7,303 nucleotides of DNA from Bacteroidota bacterium (GTDB lineage: Bacteria; Bacteroidota; Ignavibacteria; UBA10030; UBA8401): contig JAVBYA010000487.1 of assembly GCA_030824295.1 (NCBI GenBank), positions 1-7,303 on the forward strand, written 5' to 3'. A program made the position numbers and the translations under genes. Position 1 is the first letter of the stretch; each line of letters opens with the position of its first letter. Positions 1-6,713 of this stretch are shown piece by piece. A model generated the notes under the pieces. The model saw only the letters and a program-made list of their open reading frames with translations. It had not been told where the DNA came from and did no database searches.

Positions 1-1159
1 GCTGTTCCTCGTCCGCATCGATCCAATCGCCCACGAGCAGGGCGAACAGGTCCGCACGGGAATTTCGGATCTCGTCATCGTCGGATTGAGAGAGTTCGCT
101 GAGCATCGGCATGATGAATTCGAGCGCGGTCCGCTTCTGATTCCGCTGGAATGCGGGATATTTCTTCACCAGCGCTACGAACGAGCGCCCGCCCGCCTGC
201 AGATTGTTCAGGATGAGCTGGTCCAGCCCTTCGTTCTTGCCGATCTGGTGCAGCACGGCCGCTTCGGTCTCGGGGGTCATCATGGAGAGGAGCGCCTTGG
301 TCACGGCAGTGACGATGCGGATATCATCATCGGTCAGTGCGGCTACGAACTGTTCGCGGAGATGATCGAAGTCCATGAGCATCATCTCGTACCGTTCGGC
401 GATGCATACAAGTGCATACAAATAGATGTTCCGCATCTTGCCGGAGGAGGTACGGCAGAGACGGATGACCGTATCGAGGATGGCCGGACTGCCGGTGGTA
501 GCGAGTGCTTCCACGATGGCAAAATTGACCAGCAGATCGTCCCCTTCCGGTGTCGCCATCTCGTTGAGCTGCGATACCAGGAAGTGACCGGCCAGTGCAT
601 CACCGATCTTTCCCATCGCTTCCACCACCACCACGCGGGAATACTCATAGGTGGAGAAGATCATCGCAAGATGCGGGATGACCGACGGATCCTTGATGTT
701 GCCGAACGCTTCCACCACTGCCAGCACCACATTATCGTCCGGATCGTTCACCAATGTACTGAGGGTCGGGAGCGCCTTCGGGTCACCGATGAGCCCCAGC
801 GTATCGATCGCAAGCTTGCGCACGTCGTGGTTCTCATGCACAGCGTACCGCAGCAGCGGTTCCACGGAATACTCGCCGAACTGCAGCAGCAGATTGGAGG
901 CGAGATTCCGGGTGATGAAACTGCTGTCCACCAGATATTCCGCCACAGCGAACGCGGCACTCTTGCACTTCGTGTCGAGCAGCGCGCGGGCGGCGGAGTC
1001 ACGGACCCCTTTATCATTGTCCTGCAGCGCGAGCACGAGCACGGAAGAGACGACGGCGCTCTGCACACGGGACAATGCATCGGCCGACCGCCGCCGTTCG
1101 TCGGCATCGGGATGGGAGAGAAGGGAGATCAGTTGCTGTTTGATGTCTTCATGTACCAT
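1..1159 (-). CDS. HEAT-repeat protein, 3' end beyond window
   Basis: Seen: an open frame from ATG at 1159 to the window edge with no stop, giving 386 residues of an incomplete protein. It is almost entirely amphipathic helical pairs of the HEAT / PBS-lyase-repeat type. Examples are residues 5-32, 49-64 (DNDKGVRDSAARAL), 110-125 (HDVRKLAIDTLGLIGD), 140-157 (DDNVVLAVVEAFGNIKD), 174-189 and 276-293. No signal peptide or membrane segment is visible, so it is probably cytoplasmic. Family knowledge: HEAT solenoids are protein-protein scaffolds with no catalytic residues, so no reaction can be assigned. The start follows a GGAAG site and is 25 nt after the response-regulator stop, so co-transcription is likely. 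Inference: a scaffold or adaptor in the same signalling pathway. The frame is secure; the role is open. The missing part may carry another domain. Confidence 0.85.
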   Translation of the reverse strand, partial: MVHEDIKQQLISLLSHPDADERRRSADALSRVQSAVVSSVLVLALQDNDKGVRDSAARALLDTKCKSAAFAVAEYLVDSSFITRNLASNLLLQFGEYSVEPLLRYAVHENHDVRKLAIDTLGLIGDPKALPTLSTLVNDPDDNVVLAVVEAFGNIKDPSVIPHLAMIFSTYEYSRVVVVEAMGKIGDALAGHFLVSQLNEMATPEGDDLLVNFAIVEALATTGSPAILDTVIRLCRTSSGKMRNIYLYALVCIAERYEMMLMDFDHLREQFVAALTDDDIRIVTAVTKALLSMMTPETEAAVLHQIGKNEGLDQLILNNLQAGGRSFVALVKKYPAFQRNQKRTALEFIMPMLSELSQSDDDEIRNSRADLFALLVGDWIDADEEQ

Positions 1160-1184
1160 AGTGCTTCCACTGTAAGATGGTTCA

Positions 1185-1562
1185 TCAATTGACGGGGAGG
1201 ACGGCACATATTCTTGTAACATGGTCCGTCAGTTGTTCCATGGTGACCGGTTTCACCATATAACCGCTGATCCTCATCTGCAACAATTTTTGGACAACAT
1301 GTTTGTCCTGCATGGCTGTCATCACGATCACCGGGATATCCTTCCATTCCTTCACACCGCGCATGCGTTCCAGAAAATCGTGACCGTTCAGTACCGGCAT
1401 CCAGAGATCGAGGAAGATCAGGTCCGGCACCAGCCTCTCCAGCACCCGCAGCGCTTCCACACCGTTCTTCGCTCCCGTCACCGTTGCTCCGAACCGCTGC
1501 TCCAACCCCTGCCTCACCAGAAGCCGGTTCCCGTCATCATCATCGATCAATAATACCTGCAT
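1185..1562 (-). CDS. single-domain CheY-like response regulator
   Basis: A stand-alone receiver domain of 125 residues with no output domain. Seen: the acidic cluster DDDD at 7-10, phospho-acceptor D52 in FLDLWMP, T82 in VIVMTA, and K104 in MVKP, which is the complete REC active site. Family knowledge: such proteins take a phosphoryl group from a histidine kinase such as CheA and act by binding a partner (flagellar motor, kinase or other target). The frame stays open to ATG 1661, but I chose ATG 1562. The extra 33 residues do not resemble a receiver, they overlap the preceding gene in another frame, and MQVLLIDDD is a normal receiver N-terminus. It starts 8 nt after the stop of the small Cys/His protein, with an AGAGAA site between. 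The HEAT-repeat gene follows. Whether it is the motor-binding CheY cannot be told from sequence alone. Confidence 0.93.
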   Translation of the reverse strand: MQVLLIDDDDGNRLLVRQGLEQRFGATVTGAKNGVEALRVLERLVPDLIFLDLWMPVLNGHDFLERMRGVKEWKDIPVIVMTAMQDKHVVQKLLQMRISGYMVKPVTMEQLTDHVTRICAVLPVN

Positions 1563-1570
1563 TGCATTCT

Positions 1571-1780
1571 CTAATGGTACCGGTGCATGCTGCTGTACGA
1601 CACGTAACAGGAGCAGGTCCGGTGGTGCAGCTGACCTTTCTCCGTCCATTCGTGTCCGCATTCCTCACAGCGCTCACCGTGATATTCGAAGGAGTGGAGG
1701 AAGTCGATCATATGTTTCTTCACCGGCGATATCTTCTTTGCCGCCTGATGGACCTGATGTGATTGCTGGCTTGTTCTCAT
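1571..1780 (-). CDS. small Cys/His-rich protein, possible zinc binder
   Basis: A 69-residue protein that I do not recognise. Seen: a basic N-terminal half rich in Gln, His and Lys (1-24), then a C-terminal half with C38-x2-C41-x-H43 and H52-H53-x2-C56-x-C58. This spacing could hold one zinc ion in a ribbon or knuckle. No signal peptide or membrane helix is present. Reasons to think it is real: the ATG is preceded by GGGGGA at a 4-nt distance, its stop is 8 nt before the response-regulator start, and the cysteines are paired as in metal sites. Reasons for doubt: it is short, no homologue is recognised, and no domain assignment is possible. It is the first gene after the 188-nt regulatory gap, so it would lead the response regulator / HEAT operon. 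Inference: a metal-binding or redox-sensitive accessory protein of that operon. Confidence 0.6.
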   Translation of the reverse strand: MRTSQQSHQVHQAAKKISPVKKHMIDFLHSFEYHGERCEECGHEWTEKGQLHHRTCSCYVSYSSMHRYH

Positions 1781-1784
1781 TGGA

Positions 1785-1790
1785 TCCCCC
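1785..1790 (-). promoter_or_regulatory. Shine-Dalgarno of the small Cys/His gene
   Basis: GGGGGA on the minus strand lies 4 nt before ATG 1780. It is the main sequence evidence, besides tight spacing to the response regulator, that this 69-codon frame is translated. Confidence 0.55.
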
Positions 1791-1881
1791 GTTGCATTTG
1801 GAAAGAGGTGACTTCTGTTTTGTTTGACTTACGCAGATTGTGTGCCAACATTTGCCGGGGGGAAAAGTGCCATATTCTTCA

Positions 1882-1910
1882 ATTCTATGCGTTTTTACCG
1901 ATATTTTGAC
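1882..1910 (-). promoter_or_regulatory. candidate promoter for the downstream operon
   Basis: On the minus strand TAGAAT (1882-1887) matches the -10 consensus at four of six positions. GTCAAA (1905-1910) sits 17 nt upstream as a weak -35. Its location fits an operon starting at 1780. The -35 is poor and overlaps the TTGACC half-site, which would fit a regulated promoter but is weak evidence. Confidence 0.3.
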
Positions 1911-1925
1911 CGGAACGGAACATAT

Positions 1926-1945
1926 TTTGGTCAATATTGACCAAA
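1926..1945. promoter_or_regulatory. perfect 20-bp palindrome, probable operator
   Basis: TTTGGTCAATATTGACCAAA reads identically on both strands at every position. Folded as RNA it would make a hairpin with a 4-nt loop, but no T tract follows on either strand, so a terminator is unlikely. A dimeric transcription factor site is the better reading. The half-site TTGACC occurs again in the same orientation at 1906-1911, 31 bp away, about three helical turns. It lies upstream of the candidate promoter for the small Cys/His, response-regulator and HEAT genes. I cannot assign a regulator family; the TTGGT/ACCAA ends recall some GntR-family sites, but the spacing differs. Confidence 0.55.
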
Positions 1946-1954
1946 TGGAGGATT

Positions 1955-1985
1955 TCGAAGCGGGCGGATCAGAGCCCCGCTTCGA
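1955..1985 (-). terminator. hairpin spanning the porin stop codon
   Basis: A 10-bp perfect stem (1955-1964 with 1976-1985, TCGAAGCGGG against CCCGCTTCGA) and an 11-nt loop that contains the porin stop codon. The stem is GC-rich and sits where a porin transcript would end. No U tract follows on the minus strand, so it is at best an atypical terminator or an mRNA 3'-end stabiliser. Confidence 0.35.
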
Positions 1986-3201
1986 TGCGGAATCCGGCGG
2001 CAAAAGCGCTGTTGATATTCAGTGAAGCAGATGGGTGAACGATATACTGCAGGTCGCATTGGAGTGCGAGCCAGGAGGAAAGCACTGCGCGGTAGGTCAG
2101 CTCATGCGTTGTTTCGGCGAATGCGGTATTCTGACCGATGAAGGAATTGAGTTTCTGAAAATCCGGACCGAAAGAAGCGATCGCGACCGCATACCCGAAC
2201 TGGTCGTCGCTCCGTGCATCGAACAGACCGGTGTAGGTGAATCCGCCGCCATAGTGGAACTGCACTGGATTGATATGATGGTTCGCAAAACCGAACCGCG
2301 AGAAGAGAGAGAGTCCTTCCGCCGCGTTCTCTTCTTCCGAATAGACACGGATATCCGTCAGCAGATAGATACCGGCATTGTCACGCCGCTCTGAATATTC
2401 TTCCAGACCATCCACGGCACAGACATCGGCATACCGGCCGGAGAAATACCATGCTCCGACCGCGGCTTTGTCCGCCGTGCCCCACTCATACGACAACTCA
2501 GAGATGGAGAAAAGACCATCATCCCCCCGCAATGCGATGTCGAATGCCGTTCCGTCATCCGGATGACCGGGATATCCGTCGAATGCCGCAGCAGAGAGGT
2601 GAAGCTGTCCGTTGAACGCATACCGGACACGCACGGCAAGAGCGGTATTAGGAAAGATGGAAGGGCCGTTCATTCCGCACTGACTCAGTTCGATGCCGAC
2701 ACCGTGCGAACCGTTCAGGAAGAGGGACGAGGTGGGCGTGACATAGAATTCACTGTTCAGATCGAAGAGTCCCGCCAGCAGCGACAGGTCCATTGAGGGA
2801 AACTCCTGCTGATACCAGAATTGATACAATTTGAAGGTGCGGTATCCTTCGATGTTGCTCACCATCTGCGCATCACCGATACCGGCATTCACTCCACCGC
2901 CGTTGTTCGCCAGAACATGCATCAGGAATGTTCCCCCGTCGACACCGGCAACAGTGTTCAGATCTGCCTCAAGGAACAGATCGGCGTTCCCGATGAACGA
3001 TGCACTGCGCTCGATACCGCCGTTCATCACACGCCAAAGATCGGTCTTCAATACTGCGGAAAGGGTGATCCCGGACGGGATCGGGATCAAGGACGGCTGC
3101 GGAACGGTCCGGGACGGCTGGTCGTCGGTGACGGATCGTTCCTGAGCAGGGATCGAGAGAACGGTAACAGCGAGCAGTGCAAATACGGTCAGTGTACGCA
3201 T
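1969..3201 (-). CDS. OprB-family carbohydrate-selective porin
   Basis: An outer-membrane beta-barrel of 410 residues. Seen: a signal peptide (MRTLTVFALLAVTVLSIPA, cleavage near residue 19-20), a Pro-rich linker at 29-42, then alternating polar/apolar strands. OprB-like landmarks are YQFWYQQEF (126-134), the LLAGLFDLNSEFY region (141-153), the GYPGHPDDG segment (209-217), GAWYFSG (249-255), and a C-terminal ETTHELTYR...LQCDLQYIVHPSAS block (363-393). Family knowledge: OprB porins pass glucose and other sugars through the outer membrane. Substrate here is unknown. Start choice: an in-frame GTG at 3210 abuts AAGGAGG with no spacer, whereas ATG 3201 is 9 nt from it, so ATG is preferred. The last residue is Leu rather than the aromatic usual at barrel ends. 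It follows cheB by 95 nt and may have its own promoter. Confidence 0.85.
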   Translation of the reverse strand: MRTLTVFALLAVTVLSIPAQERSVTDDQPSRTVPQPSLIPIPSGITLSAVLKTDLWRVMNGGIERSASFIGNADLFLEADLNTVAGVDGGTFLMHVLANNGGGVNAGIGDAQMVSNIEGYRTFKLYQFWYQQEFPSMDLSLLAGLFDLNSEFYVTPTSSLFLNGSHGVGIELSQCGMNGPSIFPNTALAVRVRYAFNGQLHLSAAAFDGYPGHPDDGTAFDIALRGDDGLFSISELSYEWGTADKAAVGAWYFSGRYADVCAVDGLEEYSERRDNAGIYLLTDIRVYSEEENAAEGLSLFSRFGFANHHINPVQFHYGGGFTYTGLFDARSDDQFGYAVAIASFGPDFQKLNSFIGQNTAFAETTHELTYRAVLSSWLALQCDLQYIVHPSASLNINSAFAAGFRIEAGL

Positions 3202-3210
3202 GGTCTTCAC

Positions 3211-3217
3211 CCTCCTT
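3211..3217 (-). promoter_or_regulatory. strong Shine-Dalgarno that fixes the porin start
   Basis: AAGGAGG on the minus strand touches the upstream in-frame GTG (3210) and is 9 nt from ATG 3201. The spacing rules out GTG and supports ATG, giving a normal signal peptide. Confidence 0.8.
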
Positions 3218-3249
3218 GGTGCAGAATGCTGTGCGGTGAGGCAGATTCA

Positions 3250-3276
3250 GCCGGACCGTTCCTCCTGTGGTCCGGC
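3250..3276 (-). promoter_or_regulatory. hairpin between cheB and the porin with AGGAGG in its loop
   Basis: Perfect 8-bp GC-rich stem, GCCGGACC (3269-3276 on the plus strand as its complement) with GGTCCGGC (3250-3257 likewise). The 11-nt loop reads ACAGGAGGAAC on the minus strand. It begins about 20 nt past the cheB stop. There is no U tract, so it could be a weak terminator, a processing or stabilising hairpin, or a leader structure for the porin mRNA. The loop AGGAGG has no ATG, GTG or TTG at normal spacing. Confidence 0.35.
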
Positions 3277-3296
3277 AGTGTTCGAATGACGTCCGT

Positions 3297-4316
3297 TCAA
3301 TTTTGCATCACGGTCAGGGACGGACGGGAGGCCGGCGTGAGCAGCAGCGAACTGAGCTCTTTCGCTAAACCGTCCAACGGTACGATCCGTGTCGCGATCT
3401 TCAGGTCCACGATACTTTGCGGCATCGTGGGAAGGATGGCGGTCGTCGGGTCCTGCGCGATCACTGTTCCCCCTGCCGCACGGATGAATCCGGCACCGAT
3501 CGAACCGTCGCGGCCCATACCGGTGAGCACGATTCCGATACTGCCTGATCCGAAGGCCGCTGCGATGGAACGGAAGAGCGGATCGGCCGCCGGTTTGCAG
3601 AAATTCTCCGGCGGATCATCGATGATCCGAAGCTGCTGGCTGACCGGATCCACGATCATATGCCGGTCCCCCGGGGACAAGTGGATGCGTCCGGGCTGCA
3701 GCTCCATCCCTTCCTTGCCGATGACCACGGGCATGGATGCGGTTGCCCGCAGCCGGTCAGCGAACGATTCGAGCATCCACGCCGGTCCGTGCTGCACCAG
3801 CATGAATGCGGCTGAATCGATAGCGGGGATATCCTTGAAGAGCTTCAGGAGTGTCTGCGGACCGCCGGTGCTGGATGCGATCCCGACGCCAAAGAACCGT
3901 TTTTTCGTCCGCTGCGGTGCACGCGCGATGATCTGCACGGTCTGACGCCCCTGCGATATCACCTCGGTGCCGCTGCGCAGCGCAGCAACCAGTTCTTCCG
4001 GATCGATCGGTTTTGGCAGGATCGCGTCCGCACCGGAATCCATCGCCATCTGTTTCCCTTCGGCAGAGGAGATCGCCGTGACCATGACGATGAAGGGCTG
4101 CCGGTCCGCTTTGGCGCGGATGGTACGGATGAGTTCGATGCCGTCCACTTTGGGCATCATCCAGTCCGTTACCACGGCATCGAAATCCCCTTCCTTGAAG
4201 CGTTGGATCGCTTCCTCGCCATTGCGCGCTTCGGTGACGGTACAGCCGGCTTTCTTGAGGGACCGGAGCACCAACAGACGGAACGTGACATCATCTTCAC
4301 AGAACAATACCTTCAT
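3297..4316 (-). CDS. cheB: chemotaxis response regulator protein-glutamate methylesterase CheB
   Basis: CheB removes methyl groups from (and deamidates) glutamate residues of chemoreceptors, resetting sensitivity during adaptation. It acts in the cytoplasm after phosphorylation by CheA. Seen: a 339-residue protein of normal length. A receiver domain covers about 1-118, with D8/D9, phospho-acceptor D51 (VTDWMMP), T80 and K102 (PKP). A linker covers about 119-140. The methylesterase domain covers 141-325, with the catalytic triad S149 in ASSTGG, H176 in LVQHGP and D270 in LTGMGRDG, plus the FADRL motif. All key residues are present, so it should be active. The SD AAGGAG overlaps the stop codon of the MCP gene and is 5 nt from ATG 4316. 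The two are probably translationally coupled, so this CheB likely serves that receptor. No cheR is in the window. Confidence 0.97.
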   Translation of the reverse strand: MKVLFCEDDVTFRLLVLRSLKKAGCTVTEARNGEEAIQRFKEGDFDAVVTDWMMPKVDGIELIRTIRAKADRQPFIVMVTAISSAEGKQMAMDSGADAILPKPIDPEELVAALRSGTEVISQGRQTVQIIARAPQRTKKRFFGVGIASSTGGPQTLLKLFKDIPAIDSAAFMLVQHGPAWMLESFADRLRATASMPVVIGKEGMELQPGRIHLSPGDRHMIVDPVSQQLRIIDDPPENFCKPAADPLFRSIAAAFGSGSIGIVLTGMGRDGSIGAGFIRAAGGTVIAQDPTTAILPTMPQSIVDLKIATRIVPLDGLAKELSSLLLTPASRPSLTVMQN

Positions 4317-4319
4317 GAC

Positions 4320-4327
4320 CGCTCCTT
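4320..4327 (-). promoter_or_regulatory. cheB Shine-Dalgarno overlapping the MCP stop
   Basis: The minus strand reads TAAGGAGCGGTCATG across this junction. The MCP stop TAA provides the first bases of the AAGGAG site for cheB. This arrangement favours coupled translation and a fixed ratio of receptor to methylesterase. Confidence 0.7.
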
Positions 4328-6713
4328 ATACATGCTGTTCGTGATGTTCTTTCAACCGGTCGAGCACGGTCACCACTTGGTCGGACATTGCATAGAAGAG
4401 CTTCGTCAGCTGCTTGGCATCCTCTTTTTGACCGTTGTTCCATGCCGTGACGATCTTCTTGAGCTGAGTGTGCATCGCTTCATGGACCGTACCCAGTTCA
4501 CGGAAGACCGGATCATCGCCGTAGATCTCCTTGCCCTGCGCATAGTACCATTGACCGAGGGTGCATTCGCGGTGGGTGGTCACTTCGTTCTCCGTGATGT
4601 GTTCGGAGCCGTCGATGAGCCGCATCACGCGCATGCGCCAGAGTTTATGAGCGGTCTTTGCCTTTTCGGTATTGAAGACCGGCGCATGCAGCACCGACCC
4701 GCCGTTCATCACTGCGTGCGAATGTCCATTGGTCTCCGCCGCGGCGGCGGACCGATGTCCGTTCGTTGTGCCGAGTTTGAACTTCCCGACCAGGCTGTGC
4801 AGGTCGCCGGTGATCTGTTCGACCTCGTTGGTCGACCGGGCGATCTGATCGATGGCCTGGGCATTCTCATCCGTTACCGATGAGATACCGTTGATGTTGC
4901 GCGTGATATCCTCGCTTGCGCGCGCCTGTTCGGAATTCGCCGTTGCGATCGATGAGATGACGCTCACCATCCGCCCCACTCTCTCTACGATATCGTTCAG
5001 CGCTTCGCCTGCCTCGCCTGCCAATACGCGCTCCTTCTCCACGTTGTCCGCGCCGGTCTGGATACCTTTGACCGCTTCCTGCGTCTCTTCCTGGATGCGG
5101 CGGATCATCACGGAGATCTCCTTGGTCGCTTTGGAAGTGCGTTCGGCCAATTTCCGGACCTCATCGGCAACGACCGCAAATCCGCGACCCTGTTCACCCG
5201 CCCGCGCTGCTTCGATCGCCGCGTTCAATGCCAGCAGGTTCGTCTGGTCTGCAATGTCGTTGATGACGCTGATGATCTCTCCGATCTGACTGGAGGAGTG
5301 CCCGAGCGTATTGATCGTTTCCGCCGATCTGCGGATGACGCCGCTGATGGTCTCCATGCCGTGGATGGTCTTCTGGACGATAACGCCCCCCTTCTCTGCT
5401 GCCTCCATCGATGTGTTCGCGATGGTCACTGCTTCCTGCGCATTGTTCGCATTCTCGCTGATGGCTTTTGATATCTGTTCCACGGCACTGGCCACTTCGC
5501 CGACCTGCGTCGACTGTTCTTCCGCGCCGGCCGCCATCTGCGTGGCACTGCTGGAGATGGTCGCGCTGGCGCTGGCGGCTTTCTCCACGGAATCGTTCAC
5601 CTCCGTCAACCGGCGGTTCAGATTCCCGACGGCAGCGTTGAAGCCGTCGAACAGTTTCCCTACTTCATCCTCGCGCATCTTCTCTACGGTCACCGTCAGG
5701 TCACCCTGCGCGAACCGTTCCATGGCATGGAGCATCTCGTTGGTCCGCTCCACCAGATATTCCTTCTCATCGCGCATCAGATTATTGCGGTTCTCCTGTT
5801 CCTGGATGGAACGGCTCACCTGATTGGCCGCTTTATTGAGCATCCCGCGCAATCCGCTGGGAAGGGGTTTGCGGTAGTATTTGCCCTGACCGGCGAACTC
5901 GATGGAGGTGATGATCTCCTTCATCAGCGCTTCGATCTGGTCCGCCATGTCGTTGAATTCATGGCTTGCCCTGCCGAGTTCATCCTTCTCGCGGATGTCC
6001 GTCACGCGGTAGGTGAAATCACCTTCGGCAAGATGGACGGCCACATTCGAGATCTTCCTGATCGGGGTCGTGATGTAATTGGTGAGCCAGCGGGAGAGCA
6101 GCGTGGTCAGTACGATGAGCAGGAATCCTGATCCTGCCGTCATGTAGATCACCTGCAGCAGCAACTGATTCCGTGCATCCACAACGGACTGCAGATTGTT
6201 CTCCAGCATTCCAACGGTCTCTTTCATCTCCGTCAGCAGCACAGAAGCGCTGCCGTCGAACTTGTCCATGACCGCATCACCCTGGCGTTTTCCGGTGCCG
6301 TACGCTGCAACCATGTTAATGCCGGTGGCATACAGTTCCTGCAGCTGCTTCCGTACTGTCGTATAATGTTCCTGTTCCTCCGGTGTGCTGTCCTCTTCCG
6401 ACATCAGGGAGTCCAACAACGCTTCCACCCGCCGTTTCGCCGGCAGTGCTTCCGCGGCGATGACTCCGGCATCCTGTGTCAGCGATGCATCGGTCAGGAA
6501 CTGCCAGATGAGGGATGTCTCGAAACGGACAGCGTCGATCCGCTGGACCTTGATCATTGCCTTGTCCGTCTGTTCGTTGCATTCCACGATACGGATGACG
6601 CTGTATCCTACGATCGCGGCCACGACCGCGGAGGTCCCGCCGATCAGCGAGAAGATCAAAAAGAACTTCTTGCTGAGATCCAGGCGCTCAAAGTGAGAGA
6701 ATAAACTGGTCAT
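4326..6713 (-). CDS. methyl-accepting chemotaxis protein with C-terminal CZB domain
   Basis: A 795-residue membrane chemoreceptor. Seen in order: TM1 at about 17-40; a largely helical periplasmic domain, about 41-186, of four-helix-bundle type; TM2 at about 187-209; HAMP at about 210-262 (TTPIRKISNVAVHLAEGDF ... DELGRASHEFNDMADQI); a second HAMP-like segment at about 330-370 (MERFAQGDLTVTVE...DEVGKLFDGFNAAVGNL); and the coiled-coil signalling domain at about 371-645. The conserved hairpin tip is around 479-533 (ADQTNLLALNAAIEAARAGE). A linker with two TNGH copies covers 650-680. The last part is a CZB domain at about 686-760 with candidate zinc ligands H689, C717 (CTLGQW), H744 and H748. Family knowledge: CZB domains bind zinc through three His and one Cys, and some respond to zinc or hypochlorous acid. 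The receptor would control CheA. It has no C-terminal CheR-tethering pentapeptide. ATG 6713 has a GGAAGG site 6 nt upstream and lies inside the PAS gene. Confidence 0.95.
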   Translation of the reverse strand: MTSLFSHFERLDLSKKFFLIFSLIGGTSAVVAAIVGYSVIRIVECNEQTDKAMIKVQRIDAVRFETSLIWQFLTDASLTQDAGVIAAEALPAKRRVEALLDSLMSEEDSTPEEQEHYTTVRKQLQELYATGINMVAAYGTGKRQGDAVMDKFDGSASVLLTEMKETVGMLENNLQSVVDARNQLLLQVIYMTAGSGFLLIVLTTLLSRWLTNYITTPIRKISNVAVHLAEGDFTYRVTDIREKDELGRASHEFNDMADQIEALMKEIITSIEFAGQGKYYRKPLPSGLRGMLNKAANQVSRSIQEQENRNNLMRDEKEYLVERTNEMLHAMERFAQGDLTVTVEKMREDEVGKLFDGFNAAVGNLNRRLTEVNDSVEKAASASATISSSATQMAAGAEEQSTQVGEVASAVEQISKAISENANNAQEAVTIANTSMEAAEKGGVIVQKTIHGMETISGVIRRSAETINTLGHSSSQIGEIISVINDIADQTNLLALNAAIEAARAGEQGRGFAVVADEVRKLAERTSKATKEISVMIRRIQEETQEAVKGIQTGADNVEKERVLAGEAGEALNDIVERVGRMVSVISSIATANSEQARASEDITRNINGISSVTDENAQAIDQIARSTNEVEQITGDLHSLVGKFKLGTTNGHRSAAAAETNGHSHAVMNGGSVLHAPVFNTEKAKTAHKLWRMRVMRLIDGSEHITENEVTTHRECTLGQWYYAQGKEIYGDDPVFRELGTVHEAMHTQLKKIVTAWNNGQKEDAKQLTKLFYAMSDQVVTVLDRLKEHHEQHV

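Larger units (their letters stand above)
1781..1968. other. 188-nt AT-rich intergenic regulatory region
   Basis: This is the longest non-coding stretch in the window, between the porin stop and the small Cys/His gene. It holds part of a hairpin at the porin end (1955-1985), a 20-bp palindrome (1926-1945), a repeated half-site (1906-1911), a weak candidate promoter and the SD of the small gene at about 1785-1790. It is much richer in A and T than its flanks. It separates two probable transcription units on the same strand. Confidence 0.7.

Noticed and set aside
86..1192. Long plus-strand open frame (368 codons)
   Set aside because: Antisense to the HEAT-repeat gene. Its translation is His/Arg/Gly-rich without domain features, while the minus strand gives clear HEAT repeats.
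1563..1661. Longer N-terminus for the response regulator from ATG 1661
   Set aside because: Would add 33 residues with no receiver similarity and overlap the small Cys/His gene; ATG 1562 gives a standard receiver start.
1926..1945. Palindrome as an intrinsic terminator
   Set aside because: AT-rich stem and no T run after it on either strand.
3202..3210. GTG start for the porin at 3210
   Set aside because: It touches the AAGGAGG site with no spacer; ATG 3201 is correctly spaced and starts a normal signal peptide.
2821..3945. Plus-strand open frame of 374 codons across the porin and cheB
   Set aside because: Antisense to two well-supported genes and across their boundary; composition is Ser/Arg/Pro-rich and resembles no family.
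4203..4883. Plus-strand open frame of 226 codons
   Set aside because: Shadow of the MCP C-terminus and the cheB N-terminus, both confidently assigned on the other strand.
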